64,000 nt of DNA. It comes from Murimonas intestini. GTDB lineage: Bacteria > Bacillota > Clostridia > Lachnospirales > Lachnospiraceae. The position numbers and the translations under genes are program-made. Under the pieces are notes generated by a model, which saw only the letters and a program-made list of their open reading frames with translations, searched no databases and had not been told where the DNA came from. The first letter of the stretch is position 1, and each line of letters starts with the position of its first letter. This document shows positions 43,261-51,094 of this stretch, piece by piece. The stretch spans positions 35,540-99,539 of the forward strand of contig NZ_JANKBI010000022.1 in NCBI RefSeq assembly GCF_024622195.1, read 5' to 3'.

Positions 43261-44292
43261 TTGTACACTAACCAGCCTGATTTCAGATCCAGAAATGCAA
43301 GGAGGAGGCGCCGCCGCCGGCTCAGAATCCGCGTCTGCAGCTCACTGATCAGTATCGCCCTTGTATGCATATTAATTGCCTTTATGTATCTTATCACTTC
43401 GAAAAAACAGTCCCCGGGCATGGAAGGCAGCTTTTCAAACCAGAATGTCCAAAACGCCGGCCTTACCCCGGCTGATGCAGACATTAAAATCACAGAAAAA
43501 GATATTGATCTGTCGTCTCTTTACAGTCCGAATGCCATTCTTGTTAAACTTCAGTCAGGTGAAGTCATCTCCGCTCACGGTGAAGATGACAAGATCTATC
43601 CTGCCTCACTGACAAAAATCATGACTGCCATACTGGCAATTGAAAACACACCGGACCTGGACAGGAGCACTGTACTTCCCTATGAGATATTCTCCGGACT
43701 CTATGCGGAAGATGCTTCTATGGCCGGGTTTCTGCCGGATGAAACAGCCACTTACCGGGATCTTCTCTACGGGATACTTCTCCCGTCGGGTGCGGAATGC
43801 TGCCTCACCTTTGCCCAGGACATAGCCGGGTCTGAATCTGCTTTCACAGATATGATGAACTCCAAAGCTGCAGAACTTGGAATGGAGCATACACACTTCA
43901 CTAACACTACCGGTCTGCATGATACTGACCACTATACTACTGTCCGGGATCTGTCCGTGCTCCTTGAGTATGCTTTGAAAAATAATGATTTCAGGACAGC
44001 CTTTACAAGCCAGGCCCATCATACACAGCCGTCTGAGCTCCATCCTGATGGATTTACATTTTCAAGCACACTGTTCACTAATCTGGACTCATCAGAGGCC
44101 TCCCGCGGAAGGATTCTGGGAGGTAAGACCGGATATACAGATGAAGCAGGATTATGCCTGGCCAGTCTGGCCAATATAAACGGCAGAGAATACATTTTAA
44201 TAACAGCCGGAGCCGATGGTTCCCATACTACTGCCCAATTCAATATTCTCGATGCCATTCATGTCTATGACCAGCTGGAAAATATACAGTGA
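43261..44292 (+). CDS. D-alanyl-D-alanine carboxypeptidase, S11 family
   Basis: A 343-residue enzyme that trims the terminal D-Ala of peptidoglycan stem peptides. An Arg-rich cytoplasmic stretch (RNARRRRRRRLRIR) and one membrane segment anchor it outside the cell. The first motif SLTK is in YPASLTKIMTAI (catalytic Ser), the second is S-G-A in LPSGAECC rather than S-G-N, and the third KTG is in LGGKTGYTDEAG. The PBP5-type C-terminal domain is missing, so it is a short form. A TTG at 43261 with AAGGGAAGGGA before it is the best start; a Met in the membrane segment is too late. It follows the VanR-like gene by 166 bp. Confidence 0.85.
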   Translation: MYTNQPDFRSRNARRRRRRRLRIRVCSSLISIALVCILIAFMYLITSKKQSPGMEGSFSNQNVQNAGLTPADADIKITEKDIDLSSLYSPNAILVKLQSGEVISAHGEDDKIYPASLTKIMTAILAIENTPDLDRSTVLPYEIFSGLYAEDASMAGFLPDETATYRDLLYGILLPSGAECCLTFAQDIAGSESAFTDMMNSKAAELGMEHTHFTNTTGLHDTDHYTTVRDLSVLLEYALKNNDFRTAFTSQAHHTQPSELHPDGFTFSSTLFTNLDSSEASRGRILGGKTGYTDEAGLCLASLANINGREYILITAGADGSHTTAQFNILDAIHVYDQLENIQ

Positions 44293-44478
44293 CATGTCCT
44301 ATGATGTTTAAAAAAAGCTTTGTATATGATATCATAAAGCTGCCGTATCAATGCTCTTTCCATACAGCAGAAAAATGCCAGGCTGATCAGAAATACCCGG
44401 ATATGTCAAAATCTGTGCTTAAGGTCTGGGGAGAGCCTTGCAACAGTTTATATTTAAAACAAATGAAGGAGAATATTC

Positions 44479-45552
44479 ATGTATGATGTCATAATTATAG
44501 GTGCCGGCCCGGCTGGAAGCAGCGCTGCAAAAGAGCTGGCTTCAAACGGGTATAAAGTACTGCTGGCAGAGAAGTTTAAGCTTCCCAGAAATAAATCATG
44601 TTCCGGGATCCTGATCAAAAAATCGCTGGACCTGATTTCACAGTATTTCGGTGAACAGGTGCCGTCCTCTGTTAAGTGCTCTCCGGCAGACAACAGGGGA
44701 ATGGTATTTACAAATGATACAGGCAGAGAATTTCTGTTTGAGCAGCCGGGTGCAAATATCTGGCGGAGCAGCTTTGACTGCTGGCTGGCCCAAAAGGCTG
44801 CAGATGCCGGGGCCATATTGCGTGACTGTACCGCTGCCGTCGCTTACAGTGAATCAGAGGATTCTGTTACAGTAACATTTAAAAGCAGCACATCCGAGGG
44901 AGGCTGCACATTCAAGGACTGTGCCACTTATACAGAATCTGCTAAAATAGTAATAATATGCGAGGGAGCTGTCAGCTCTTTAAAACGAAAATACAGGAAT
45001 GCGTCCAAAAATTATATTACTACTTATCAGACATTTAACAGGGGCAGTATTTCATTAGATCCACACTATTTTTACGCTTACCTGCAGCCCCGGCTGTCTC
45101 AGTATGACGCCTGGTTTAATGTGAAAGATGATTATCTGATCTTTGGTGTGGCAGTCAGCGATACTTCTCTGACTGAACATTATTATAAAGAATTTATATC
45201 CTATATGGAACATGAGCATAACGCCCGGATAGAGGCACAGGTTAATTCTGAAAAATGGATCATGCCCCATATTCAGCCGGGCTGTCCCATAGAATATGGT
45301 TCAGGAAGAGTCCTGTTCGCAGGTGAGGCTGCAGGTTTCCTGAATCCGATGGGAGAAGGAATCTCAGGCGGGCTTGAGAGCGGCCATGCCGCAGCACGTG
45401 CCGTCTGTGAGTCCGGTTTTTCCTCTAATGCTGACCTTTCCAGAATCCTCAGCAGCTATCAGCGCCTGACTCTGGACCTGAAGAATTATATGGAGCGCCA
45501 ATGGGGTTTTGTAGCCGGAATGGCTGGTACCTTTGGACATATGCGCTCCTGA
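44479..45552 (+). CDS. FAD-dependent oxidoreductase, geranylgeranyl-reductase family
   Basis: A 357-residue flavoprotein. The N-terminal dinucleotide-binding motif is YDVIIIGAGPAGSSAAKELA, followed by the family's Cys-containing KLPRNKSCSGIL and a late RVLFAGEAAGFLNPMGEGISGGLESG (second FAD motif) typical of geranylgeranyl/digeranylgeranyl reductase-like proteins. It lacks membrane segments. It may reduce a double bond or oxidise a thiol in a small molecule; the substrate is not predictable. GAAGGAGAAT precedes the ATG. The 186-bp gap before it holds no convincing gene (a 65-codon ORF has no ribosome site). Confidence 0.82.
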   Translation: MYDVIIIGAGPAGSSAAKELASNGYKVLLAEKFKLPRNKSCSGILIKKSLDLISQYFGEQVPSSVKCSPADNRGMVFTNDTGREFLFEQPGANIWRSSFDCWLAQKAADAGAILRDCTAAVAYSESEDSVTVTFKSSTSEGGCTFKDCATYTESAKIVIICEGAVSSLKRKYRNASKNYITTYQTFNRGSISLDPHYFYAYLQPRLSQYDAWFNVKDDYLIFGVAVSDTSLTEHYYKEFISYMEHEHNARIEAQVNSEKWIMPHIQPGCPIEYGSGRVLFAGEAAGFLNPMGEGISGGLESGHAAARAVCESGFSSNADLSRILSSYQRLTLDLKNYMERQWGFVAGMAGTFGHMRS

Positions 45553-45593
45553 TCCAAATCATCTGCATGGCGCCGCCATGGGATTTCTGCATT

Positions 45594-45650
45594 CTTGCAT
45601 CATGTTCATACAGTCTGTGCAGCAGATGCGCAGACTGTATGAACAGTTAC
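45594..45650. repeat. REP-like palindromic repeat, copy 2 (diverged)
   Basis: CTTGCATCATGTTCATAC, then AGTCTGTGCAG-CAG-ATGCGCAGACT, then GTATGAAC and AGTTAC. The stem is longer than in copies 1 and 3 because flanks also pair (GTTCATACAGTCTG with CAGACTGTATGAAC). It lies 40 bp after the oxidoreductase stop and may also terminate it, though no U-run follows. Confidence 0.7.
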
Positions 45651-45706
45651 TTGTTTTTCTCTTCTGCCGCCTCCGGATTAATTTCAAAAATTTATTTTAA
45701 AAGTGC

Positions 45707-45770
45707 TTGACACCCGCAACTGTATCTGCTATAGTTACAGTAATAAATGTAATGTTTTAAGTTACAGTTG
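45707..45770 (+). promoter_or_regulatory. sigma-A promoter with repeated TTACAGT boxes (redox operon)
   Basis: TTGACA (45707-45712), a 17-bp spacer and TATAGT (45730-45735) form a near-perfect promoter. CAACTGTA (45717-45724) is inside the spacer, GTTACAGT overlaps the -10 (45734-45741), ATGTAA follows (45748-45753) and GTTACAGTT recurs at 45761-45769. TTACA and TGTAA arms form an inverted pair. Tandem boxes across the promoter suggest repression by a BlaI/CopY-like or other dimeric regulator, not found in this window. The transcript leads to the RclA-like gene at 45897. Confidence 0.65.
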
Positions 45771-45896
45771 CTGCAATCTAAATCAATACACGGCAGCAAA
45801 CTGCCTGGTATCTGACCCTCGCGGCATTCGCCAAATGCACGTGCAAGCATGTTCACTTGGCTCATTGCTCGCGGGAATAAAAAGGAGGATTTTCGA

Positions 45897-47258
45897 ATGA
45901 AGAAATATGATAATATTATTATAGGCTTTGGCAAAGGCGGGAAAACTATAGCTGGTGCACTTGCCAAAAATGGGCAGAAAACGGCTTTGATTGAGAAATC
46001 ACCTGATATGTATGGAGGCACCTGTATCAATGTGGCCTGCATCCCCTCTAAATTCCTTGAGAATTCAGCACAGAAGGCTGCTTTTCTGGGGAATAATTTT
46101 GAGGAGAGGGCTAAATATTATAAGAATATAATCCATGAAAAACGTGAACTGACTAAGGCACTCCGCCAGAAAAATTATGATAAGGTTGCCATTGACGCAG
46201 GAGCGGATGTACTTACAGGTTCAGCAGAATTTTTAGATGCCCGGCATGTCCGTGTCACCTATGCTGACGGCACTTCAGAGGAACTGGAAGGCACGAGATT
46301 TTTTATCAATACAGGAGCCCGTCCCTTTATACCTGATATTCCGGGGATAAATGGCAATCCATATGTATACACCAGTGAAACTCTCATGGACCTGGACCAG
46401 CTTCCCAAAAAGCTGGCTATTATCGGAGGCGGATATATTGGTGTGGAATTTGCTTCCTACTATGCAAATTTTGGTTCTTCTGTTACTATAATACAGACTT
46501 CCGATAAGTTTCTGCCCCGGGAGGATGAAGAAGTCGCAGCTGCCGCTATGAAGAGTATGGAAAACCATGGAATAACCATACTCAAAAATACACAGATCAA
46601 AGGTATCGGGCAGGAAAACGGCAAAGCTTCCCTTTCTCTGTCTGTTGAAGGAAAGGATCTTGTCATAGATGCTGACGCTGTTCTGGCAGCTACAGGCCGC
46701 AGGCCAAATCTGGAAGGACTCCACCCCGAAGCTGCGGGAGTCTCTCTGACATCACGGGGAGCTGTAATGGTGGATGAACATTTAAAAACGACAGCAGAAA
46801 ATATATGGGCTATGGGAGATGTAACAGGCGGACTGCAATTTACTTATATCTCACTTGATGATTCCAGGATCGTTAAATCACAGCTTTTAGGAGACGGAAG
46901 CAGGACAACAGGCAACAGAGGGGCTGTTCCATACAGTATTTTTATTGATCCCCCATTTTCAAGAGTCGGCATGACAGAAAAAGAGGCAAGAGAAGCCGGT
47001 TACGATGTGAAGGTCACCAGACTTGCCGCCGCTGCCGTACCGAAAGCGAAGGTTCTGAAAAAGACTGACGGATTATTCAAGGCCATCATAGACACCAAAA
47101 CAGATAAGATATTGGGAGCACACCTCTTCGGAGCTGAATCCCATGAAATTATAAATATAATAAAAGTAGTCATAGATGCAGGACTTCCCTATACTGTTTT
47201 AAGAGACGGGATATTTACACATCCTACGATGGCAGAAGCATTAAATGACCTTCTCTGA
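45897..47258 (+). CDS. RclA-like FAD-dependent disulfide oxidoreductase
   Basis: A 453-residue pyridine nucleotide-disulfide oxidoreductase. The N-terminal FAD motif IIGFGKGGKTIAGALAKNG resembles RclA of the reactive-chlorine response more than glutathione reductase. The redox pair is C43 and C48 in GGTCINVACIPSK. The NAD(P)H motif is IIGGGYIGVEFASYYA, the second FAD site WAMGDVTGG, and the C-terminal HPTMAEALNDLL lies where the active-site His sits. AAAGGAGG precedes the ATG. It may reduce quinones, copper or disulfides and protect from oxidants. The CcdA-TlpA gene follows after 94 bp. Confidence 0.87.
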   Translation: MKKYDNIIIGFGKGGKTIAGALAKNGQKTALIEKSPDMYGGTCINVACIPSKFLENSAQKAAFLGNNFEERAKYYKNIIHEKRELTKALRQKNYDKVAIDAGADVLTGSAEFLDARHVRVTYADGTSEELEGTRFFINTGARPFIPDIPGINGNPYVYTSETLMDLDQLPKKLAIIGGGYIGVEFASYYANFGSSVTIIQTSDKFLPREDEEVAAAAMKSMENHGITILKNTQIKGIGQENGKASLSLSVEGKDLVIDADAVLAATGRRPNLEGLHPEAAGVSLTSRGAVMVDEHLKTTAENIWAMGDVTGGLQFTYISLDDSRIVKSQLLGDGSRTTGNRGAVPYSIFIDPPFSRVGMTEKEAREAGYDVKVTRLAAAAVPKAKVLKKTDGLFKAIIDTKTDKILGAHLFGAESHEIINIIKVVIDAGLPYTVLRDGIFTHPTMAEALNDLL

Positions 47259-47352
47259 CACTTTAATGTGCAAAATATGCAAAGCGCAATATTACTTTAC
47301 AACAAGACAGATTCCCCGCCGGGAATAGACTTTAGAAAGCCAGGAGGTATTT

Positions 47353-48705
47353 ATGAATTTAACAATCGAGACCGGAGTCCCCGTCCTGACAGTATTTATT
47401 CAGGGATTACTTAGTTTCTTCTCACCATGCATCCTGCCGCTGGTACCGCTGTACATCGGTTATCTGGCAGGCGGCATGCAGACAGTTTCAGAAGATGGGA
47501 CGATCCATTACCCCAGAAAAAAGGTAATGCTGCACACACTTTTCTTCATTATAGGCATAGGCTTCGCATTCGTTGTGCTTGGCCTTGGCTTTACAGCGCT
47601 GGGCCAGTTCTTCAGCGGCAATAAAATATGGTTTGTCAGGATAGGCGGTATCATCATGATACTGTTTGGTATCTACCAGTTAGGCATCCTGGGCAAATCT
47701 AATAAAATAGAGCAGGAACACAGGCTTCCTTTCAGCATAGACAAAAGAACCATGGGACCAGTAGCTGCCCTTATCCTTGGCTTTATCTTCAGCTTCGCAT
47801 GGACACCCTGTGTAGGCCCTGTCCTTGCCAGCGTGCTTTTGATGGCTTCATCAGCCAGCTCGGCTGCAAAAGGCTTTTTATTGATCGGAGTCTACCTTCT
47901 CGGTTTTGTACTGCCCTTCCTTGCAGTCGGATTGTTTACAAGCACTGTATTAGATTTCTTTAAAAAGCATCAAAAGGTTATCAAGTATACTGTTAAGATC
48001 GGCGGCGTGCTTCTGATCATAATGGGTATTATGACACTGACAGGCTGGATGAACGGACTTACAGGATATCTGTCATCCTTTGGAGGCGGCGGATCTTCAG
48101 CTCCTGTTGAGACCCAGACAGAGACCTCCCGTATGACTGAAAATATGACTGAAGAAATAACTGAAGCCTTGACGGAGGCACCATCCACTGAAGCCGGTAC
48201 TGCAGCTTCTGAAACATCTAAAGAGACGGAAAGCTCTGCAGCACTTACACCTGCCCCTGATTTTACGCTTGTAGACCAAAACGGGGACACCCACACATTA
48301 TCAGATTACAAAGGCAAAACTGTATTTCTTAACTTCTGGGCTACATGGTGCGGCCCCTGCCAGAAAGAAATGCCTGATATCCAGGCCCTGTATGAAAAGT
48401 ATGGTATGAATGAGGAGGATCTGGTGGTTCTCGGTGTCGCAAATCCTAAAACCGACGACCGTCCCCAGAACAGTGACGTTGATCAGGAATCTGTGAAGAA
48501 GTTCCTGGAGGATAACGGCTACACTTATCCTGTGGCCATGGATACCACTGGAGATGTATTTTCCTCCTACTATATAAGCGCATTTCCTACCACCTTTATG
48601 ATAGATAAAGACGGAAATGTATTCGGTTATGTGACAGGCACACTGACAGCCGATATCATGGAAAGCATTGTTCAGCAGACCATGGAACAAAAACGTACCC
48701 AATAA
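47353..48705 (+). CDS. CcdA membrane protein fused to TlpA/ResA-like thioredoxin
   Basis: A 450-residue fusion. Residues 1 to about 235 form the CcdA membrane module with six segments and its cysteines in FFSPCILPLVPLY and FAWTPCVGPV, which pass electrons across the membrane. A Thr/Glu/Ser-rich linker (residues about 250-300) leads to a surface thioredoxin domain with FWATWCGPCQKEMPD (WCGPC active site). The fusion would deliver reducing power from cytoplasmic thioredoxin to proteins on the cell surface. With the RclA-like gene upstream it forms a redox-defence unit. AGGAGG precedes the ATG. Confidence 0.92.
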   Translation: MNLTIETGVPVLTVFIQGLLSFFSPCILPLVPLYIGYLAGGMQTVSEDGTIHYPRKKVMLHTLFFIIGIGFAFVVLGLGFTALGQFFSGNKIWFVRIGGIIMILFGIYQLGILGKSNKIEQEHRLPFSIDKRTMGPVAALILGFIFSFAWTPCVGPVLASVLLMASSASSAAKGFLLIGVYLLGFVLPFLAVGLFTSTVLDFFKKHQKVIKYTVKIGGVLLIIMGIMTLTGWMNGLTGYLSSFGGGGSSAPVETQTETSRMTENMTEEITEALTEAPSTEAGTAASETSKETESSAALTPAPDFTLVDQNGDTHTLSDYKGKTVFLNFWATWCGPCQKEMPDIQALYEKYGMNEEDLVVLGVANPKTDDRPQNSDVDQESVKKFLEDNGYTYPVAMDTTGDVFSSYYISAFPTTFMIDKDGNVFGYVTGTLTADIMESIVQQTMEQKRTQ

Positions 48706-48715
48706 AGTATTTATA

Positions 48716-48754
48716 AAAGCCAGAGAGCTGCGTCTGCAGTATCTCTGGCTTTTC
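48716..48754. terminator. bidirectional terminator between CcdA and GH129-like genes
   Basis: AAAGCCAGAGA pairs with TCTCTGGCTTTT around GCTGCGTCTGCAGTA, with T-rich ends in both directions. It closes the redox operon on the plus strand and the GH129-like transcript on the minus strand. Confidence 0.85.
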
Positions 48755-48774
48755 TCCTGCCTGTGTTTTCCCGT

Positions 48775-50670
48775 CTAATTTACTTTTTCGATCTTATATT
48801 CCTGCCTTCCCAGATCAACAGTGACAGCTGTTCCATCACTGAATAAAGTCCGCTGTATTTCTTTTTTCCCGCCTATAAACTCATGACTTACCATTTCTGC
48901 AAAGGCAATTTTATGATACAGGCCTGTCACAACTTTGCACCTCTCTATCTGCTCTTTCTCACTTATGTGGCATTCGTTCTCAAATGCCCCGTCAATATTT
49001 GCATAGGCGCCATCTCTTTTCAGGTAAGGCGCCCCTCCATTTAAGAGGGCATAGAGCATATAGTCATTCTTTTCTGTTACTTTATCCATCATCCACGGTA
49101 TGATGAGGCAGTCATGATAGACCAGCCCAAACAGAGGCACGGGGATCCCCCGCTTTTCAATTCCCTCCTTCCCCATCATAAAATCATAGGGTGCATAGTG
49201 GCAGAATACCAGCCCCGGCACAGCCCAGTCATTTACCTCCTCTGAACTTGCCAGTATTTTCTGGGACTCCAGATAATTAAAACACCGCAGCCTGTAATCA
49301 TAGCTGTCTCTTCTTGTCATTCTGTGACGCTGATTACTGCACTCGTCTCCCTCATTGCAGGTAAATACGTCCAGATATGCACAGTCCGGCCTGATTCCCT
49401 GTTCAAAGAGACGCTGGAAGTTTCTCTTCACATAATAGGGCGCCCTGGATGTACACAGATAAGACTGGGGTCCCCCGGCCCAGCAGCTCTGCTCCGGGAT
49501 ATTCCCGTCTGTCAGCCGGCAGGCTTCCTCTTCGTTAAAGCTCTCTGCCGCCCTGTAATAATCCCTGTACTGGTCATGGATGCCGAACAGATCCCCATGG
49601 GCGTGAAGTGTCTCTTCCAGCTGCCTCATCTCCTCCGCTCCCCCGGCTTCCCTGCACACGGGATAATAATCAGGATGATTATTATCATATCCCGGCTCAG
49701 CCCAGCCATCCAGATGCATGTACACAGGTCCGGCCCCCTGTTCATGCCATTTTACAATTTCCTCTGTTCTGCTGCCAAATGTTGTAAGTTTATTATTTTT
49801 TGCAGGTTCTTTCTCATCATAGAAGTCAGATTCGGGATTCACATACGTCTTGATCCCCTGATGTATAAAGGAACACTCTGTCAGCTGCCTTATCTTGGGA
49901 AGTCTGACCGCCTTTTCTTCAAGTGTCCTCACCATTCCGCATTCACTTGCATAGCGCCTGTACACTTTACAGATATCATTATAGTCACAGTCTTCTAAAA
50001 ACTTATACCGGATGATTCTGCGGTGATCCATCCTGCCCAGGCTGCTGTCATTCCATACGCCTATCTGTGTATAGCTCGTTCCGTCAGGCTGGTCCAGATA
50101 ATATCCTGCATTCCATGGCGTCTCACAGATAGTCAGGCATCCCCTTCTCTCCCTGACCTGGGCAAACCATGGCATATAACTGCCCGCTGTGCCAAAACGT
50201 CCTTCAAAAATAACTTTGCCGAATTTTTCATTCCAGTTATTGGGTATTAAAATACCCTGCCGCAGATTTATCAGAGAATACCACCTCTCACTCTCAGAAG
50301 TGAACTCCATGGGTGCAGGCCAATAAACCTTTAAGACAGCCGCCTCACTCTCTTCAATAGGGATCCATTCGCAGATAATGTCTCCCGTGGCTTCCTCCAT
50401 CCATACACACAGTTCAAAGGAGACAGCCGTCTCCTTTCCGCCTATGCAGAACTTCTCAAAACGGCTGTAAAAGCCTGAAGCAATGCCGCTGTGAAAACTT
50501 TTATGCTCTATTTTCAGCGCTTCATCAAAATATGTCCTTCCCTGCTCTGTGAGAAAATAAGGCCTGAATGTTCTGTCCAAAGCCCATCTGACCTCATTTC
50601 CGGCAGTTACAGAAAACCCAAAGGTATCTGTGTCGTATGTAAGCTTCACGTCATTATATGTGATTGTCAT
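48775..50670 (-). CDS. GH129-like glycosidase (putative alpha-N-acetylgalactosaminidase)
   Basis: A 631-residue protein. Family members from Bifidobacterium (NagBb) remove GalNAc alpha-linked to Ser/Thr and, from memory, use D435 and E478. Here the equivalents are D434 in YLDVFTCNEGDE and E477 in ILASSEEVNDW, with the same 43-residue spacing, and total length is close. The N-terminal half is beta-rich, and a barrel with HLDGWAEPGYDNNHPDYYP follows. No signal peptide is present, so it acts inside the cell. Its ATG directly follows the NUDIX stop. GH101 or DUF5696-type enzymes are related alternatives. Mucin GalNAc fits the fucosidases in the window. Confidence 0.65.
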   Translation of the reverse strand: MTITYNDVKLTYDTDTFGFSVTAGNEVRWALDRTFRPYFLTEQGRTYFDEALKIEHKSFHSGIASGFYSRFEKFCIGGKETAVSFELCVWMEEATGDIICEWIPIEESEAAVLKVYWPAPMEFTSESERWYSLINLRQGILIPNNWNEKFGKVIFEGRFGTAGSYMPWFAQVRERRGCLTICETPWNAGYYLDQPDGTSYTQIGVWNDSSLGRMDHRRIIRYKFLEDCDYNDICKVYRRYASECGMVRTLEEKAVRLPKIRQLTECSFIHQGIKTYVNPESDFYDEKEPAKNNKLTTFGSRTEEIVKWHEQGAGPVYMHLDGWAEPGYDNNHPDYYPVCREAGGAEEMRQLEETLHAHGDLFGIHDQYRDYYRAAESFNEEEACRLTDGNIPEQSCWAGGPQSYLCTSRAPYYVKRNFQRLFEQGIRPDCAYLDVFTCNEGDECSNQRHRMTRRDSYDYRLRCFNYLESQKILASSEEVNDWAVPGLVFCHYAPYDFMMGKEGIEKRGIPVPLFGLVYHDCLIIPWMMDKVTEKNDYMLYALLNGGAPYLKRDGAYANIDGAFENECHISEKEQIERCKVVTGLYHKIAFAEMVSHEFIGGKKEIQRTLFSDGTAVTVDLGRQEYKIEKVN

Positions 50671-51057
50671 TTACAGGATCTCCTTTATCTCTTCTATCAG
50701 ATCCAGGTCAGCAGGAAGCCATTCCAGCATGTCCAGTTCATTCTTTGCCAGCCATCTGCAGGCCTCATGCTCCAGCAGAGTCAGACTGCCTTTTAAAACC
50801 CTGCACAAAAAGCAATGCATAGTCAGGTGGAATCCCGGATAGTCATATTCTACCGTATCAATATACTTTATCACTTCAATCTCCGTATCCAGTTCCTCCC
50901 GGATCTCTCTGCACAGAGCCTCCTCCCTGGTTTCTCCGGGCTCCATCTTGCCCCCGGGAAATTCCCAGCCATCTTTAAATTCACCATATCCACGCTGAGT
51001 AGCAAATATCTTATCTCCAGCCTGTATTATGGCTGCTACAACTTCTATTTTTTTCAT
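50671..51057 (-). CDS. NUDIX hydrolase (MutT-like)
   Basis: A 128-residue NUDIX protein. The Nudix box GGKMEPGETREEALCREIREELDTEI follows the canonical spacing with all catalytic glutamates. The N-terminal VVAAIIQAGDKIFATQRGYGEFKDGWEFPGGK is as in 8-oxo-dGTP diphosphatase MutT. Its usual role is removal of oxidised nucleotides, but the neighbouring helicase suggests another use in a DNA repair or defence pair. GAAAGGAT precedes the start at 51057. Its stop abuts the GH129-like ATG. Confidence 0.9.
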   Translation of the reverse strand: MKKIEVVAAIIQAGDKIFATQRGYGEFKDGWEFPGGKMEPGETREEALCREIREELDTEIEVIKYIDTVEYDYPGFHLTMHCFLCRVLKGSLTLLEHEACRWLAKNELDMLEWLPADLDLIEEIKEIL

Positions 51058-51094
51058 GCTGCATCCTTTCTGAAACTCATTAAATTGGTGATTA

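Noticed and set aside
42393..44292. A vancomycin-resistance cluster
   Set aside because: Only a VanR-like regulator and a carboxypeptidase are present; no kinase, ligase, dehydrogenase or VanX-like gene is in the window.
44289..44486. A 65-codon ORF between the carboxypeptidase and the oxidoreductase
   Set aside because: No ribosome site, no family resemblance, and it overlaps the next gene's start; probably chance.
45594..45650. Hairpin considered as an ordinary terminator of the oxidoreductase gene
   Set aside because: The shared core and flanks with two other intergenic copies and the absence of a U-run make a dispersed repeat the better explanation.
49324..49998. Plus-strand ORF of 224 codons opposite the GH129-like gene
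   Set aside because: Shadow of the real minus-strand reading frame, with no ribosome site.
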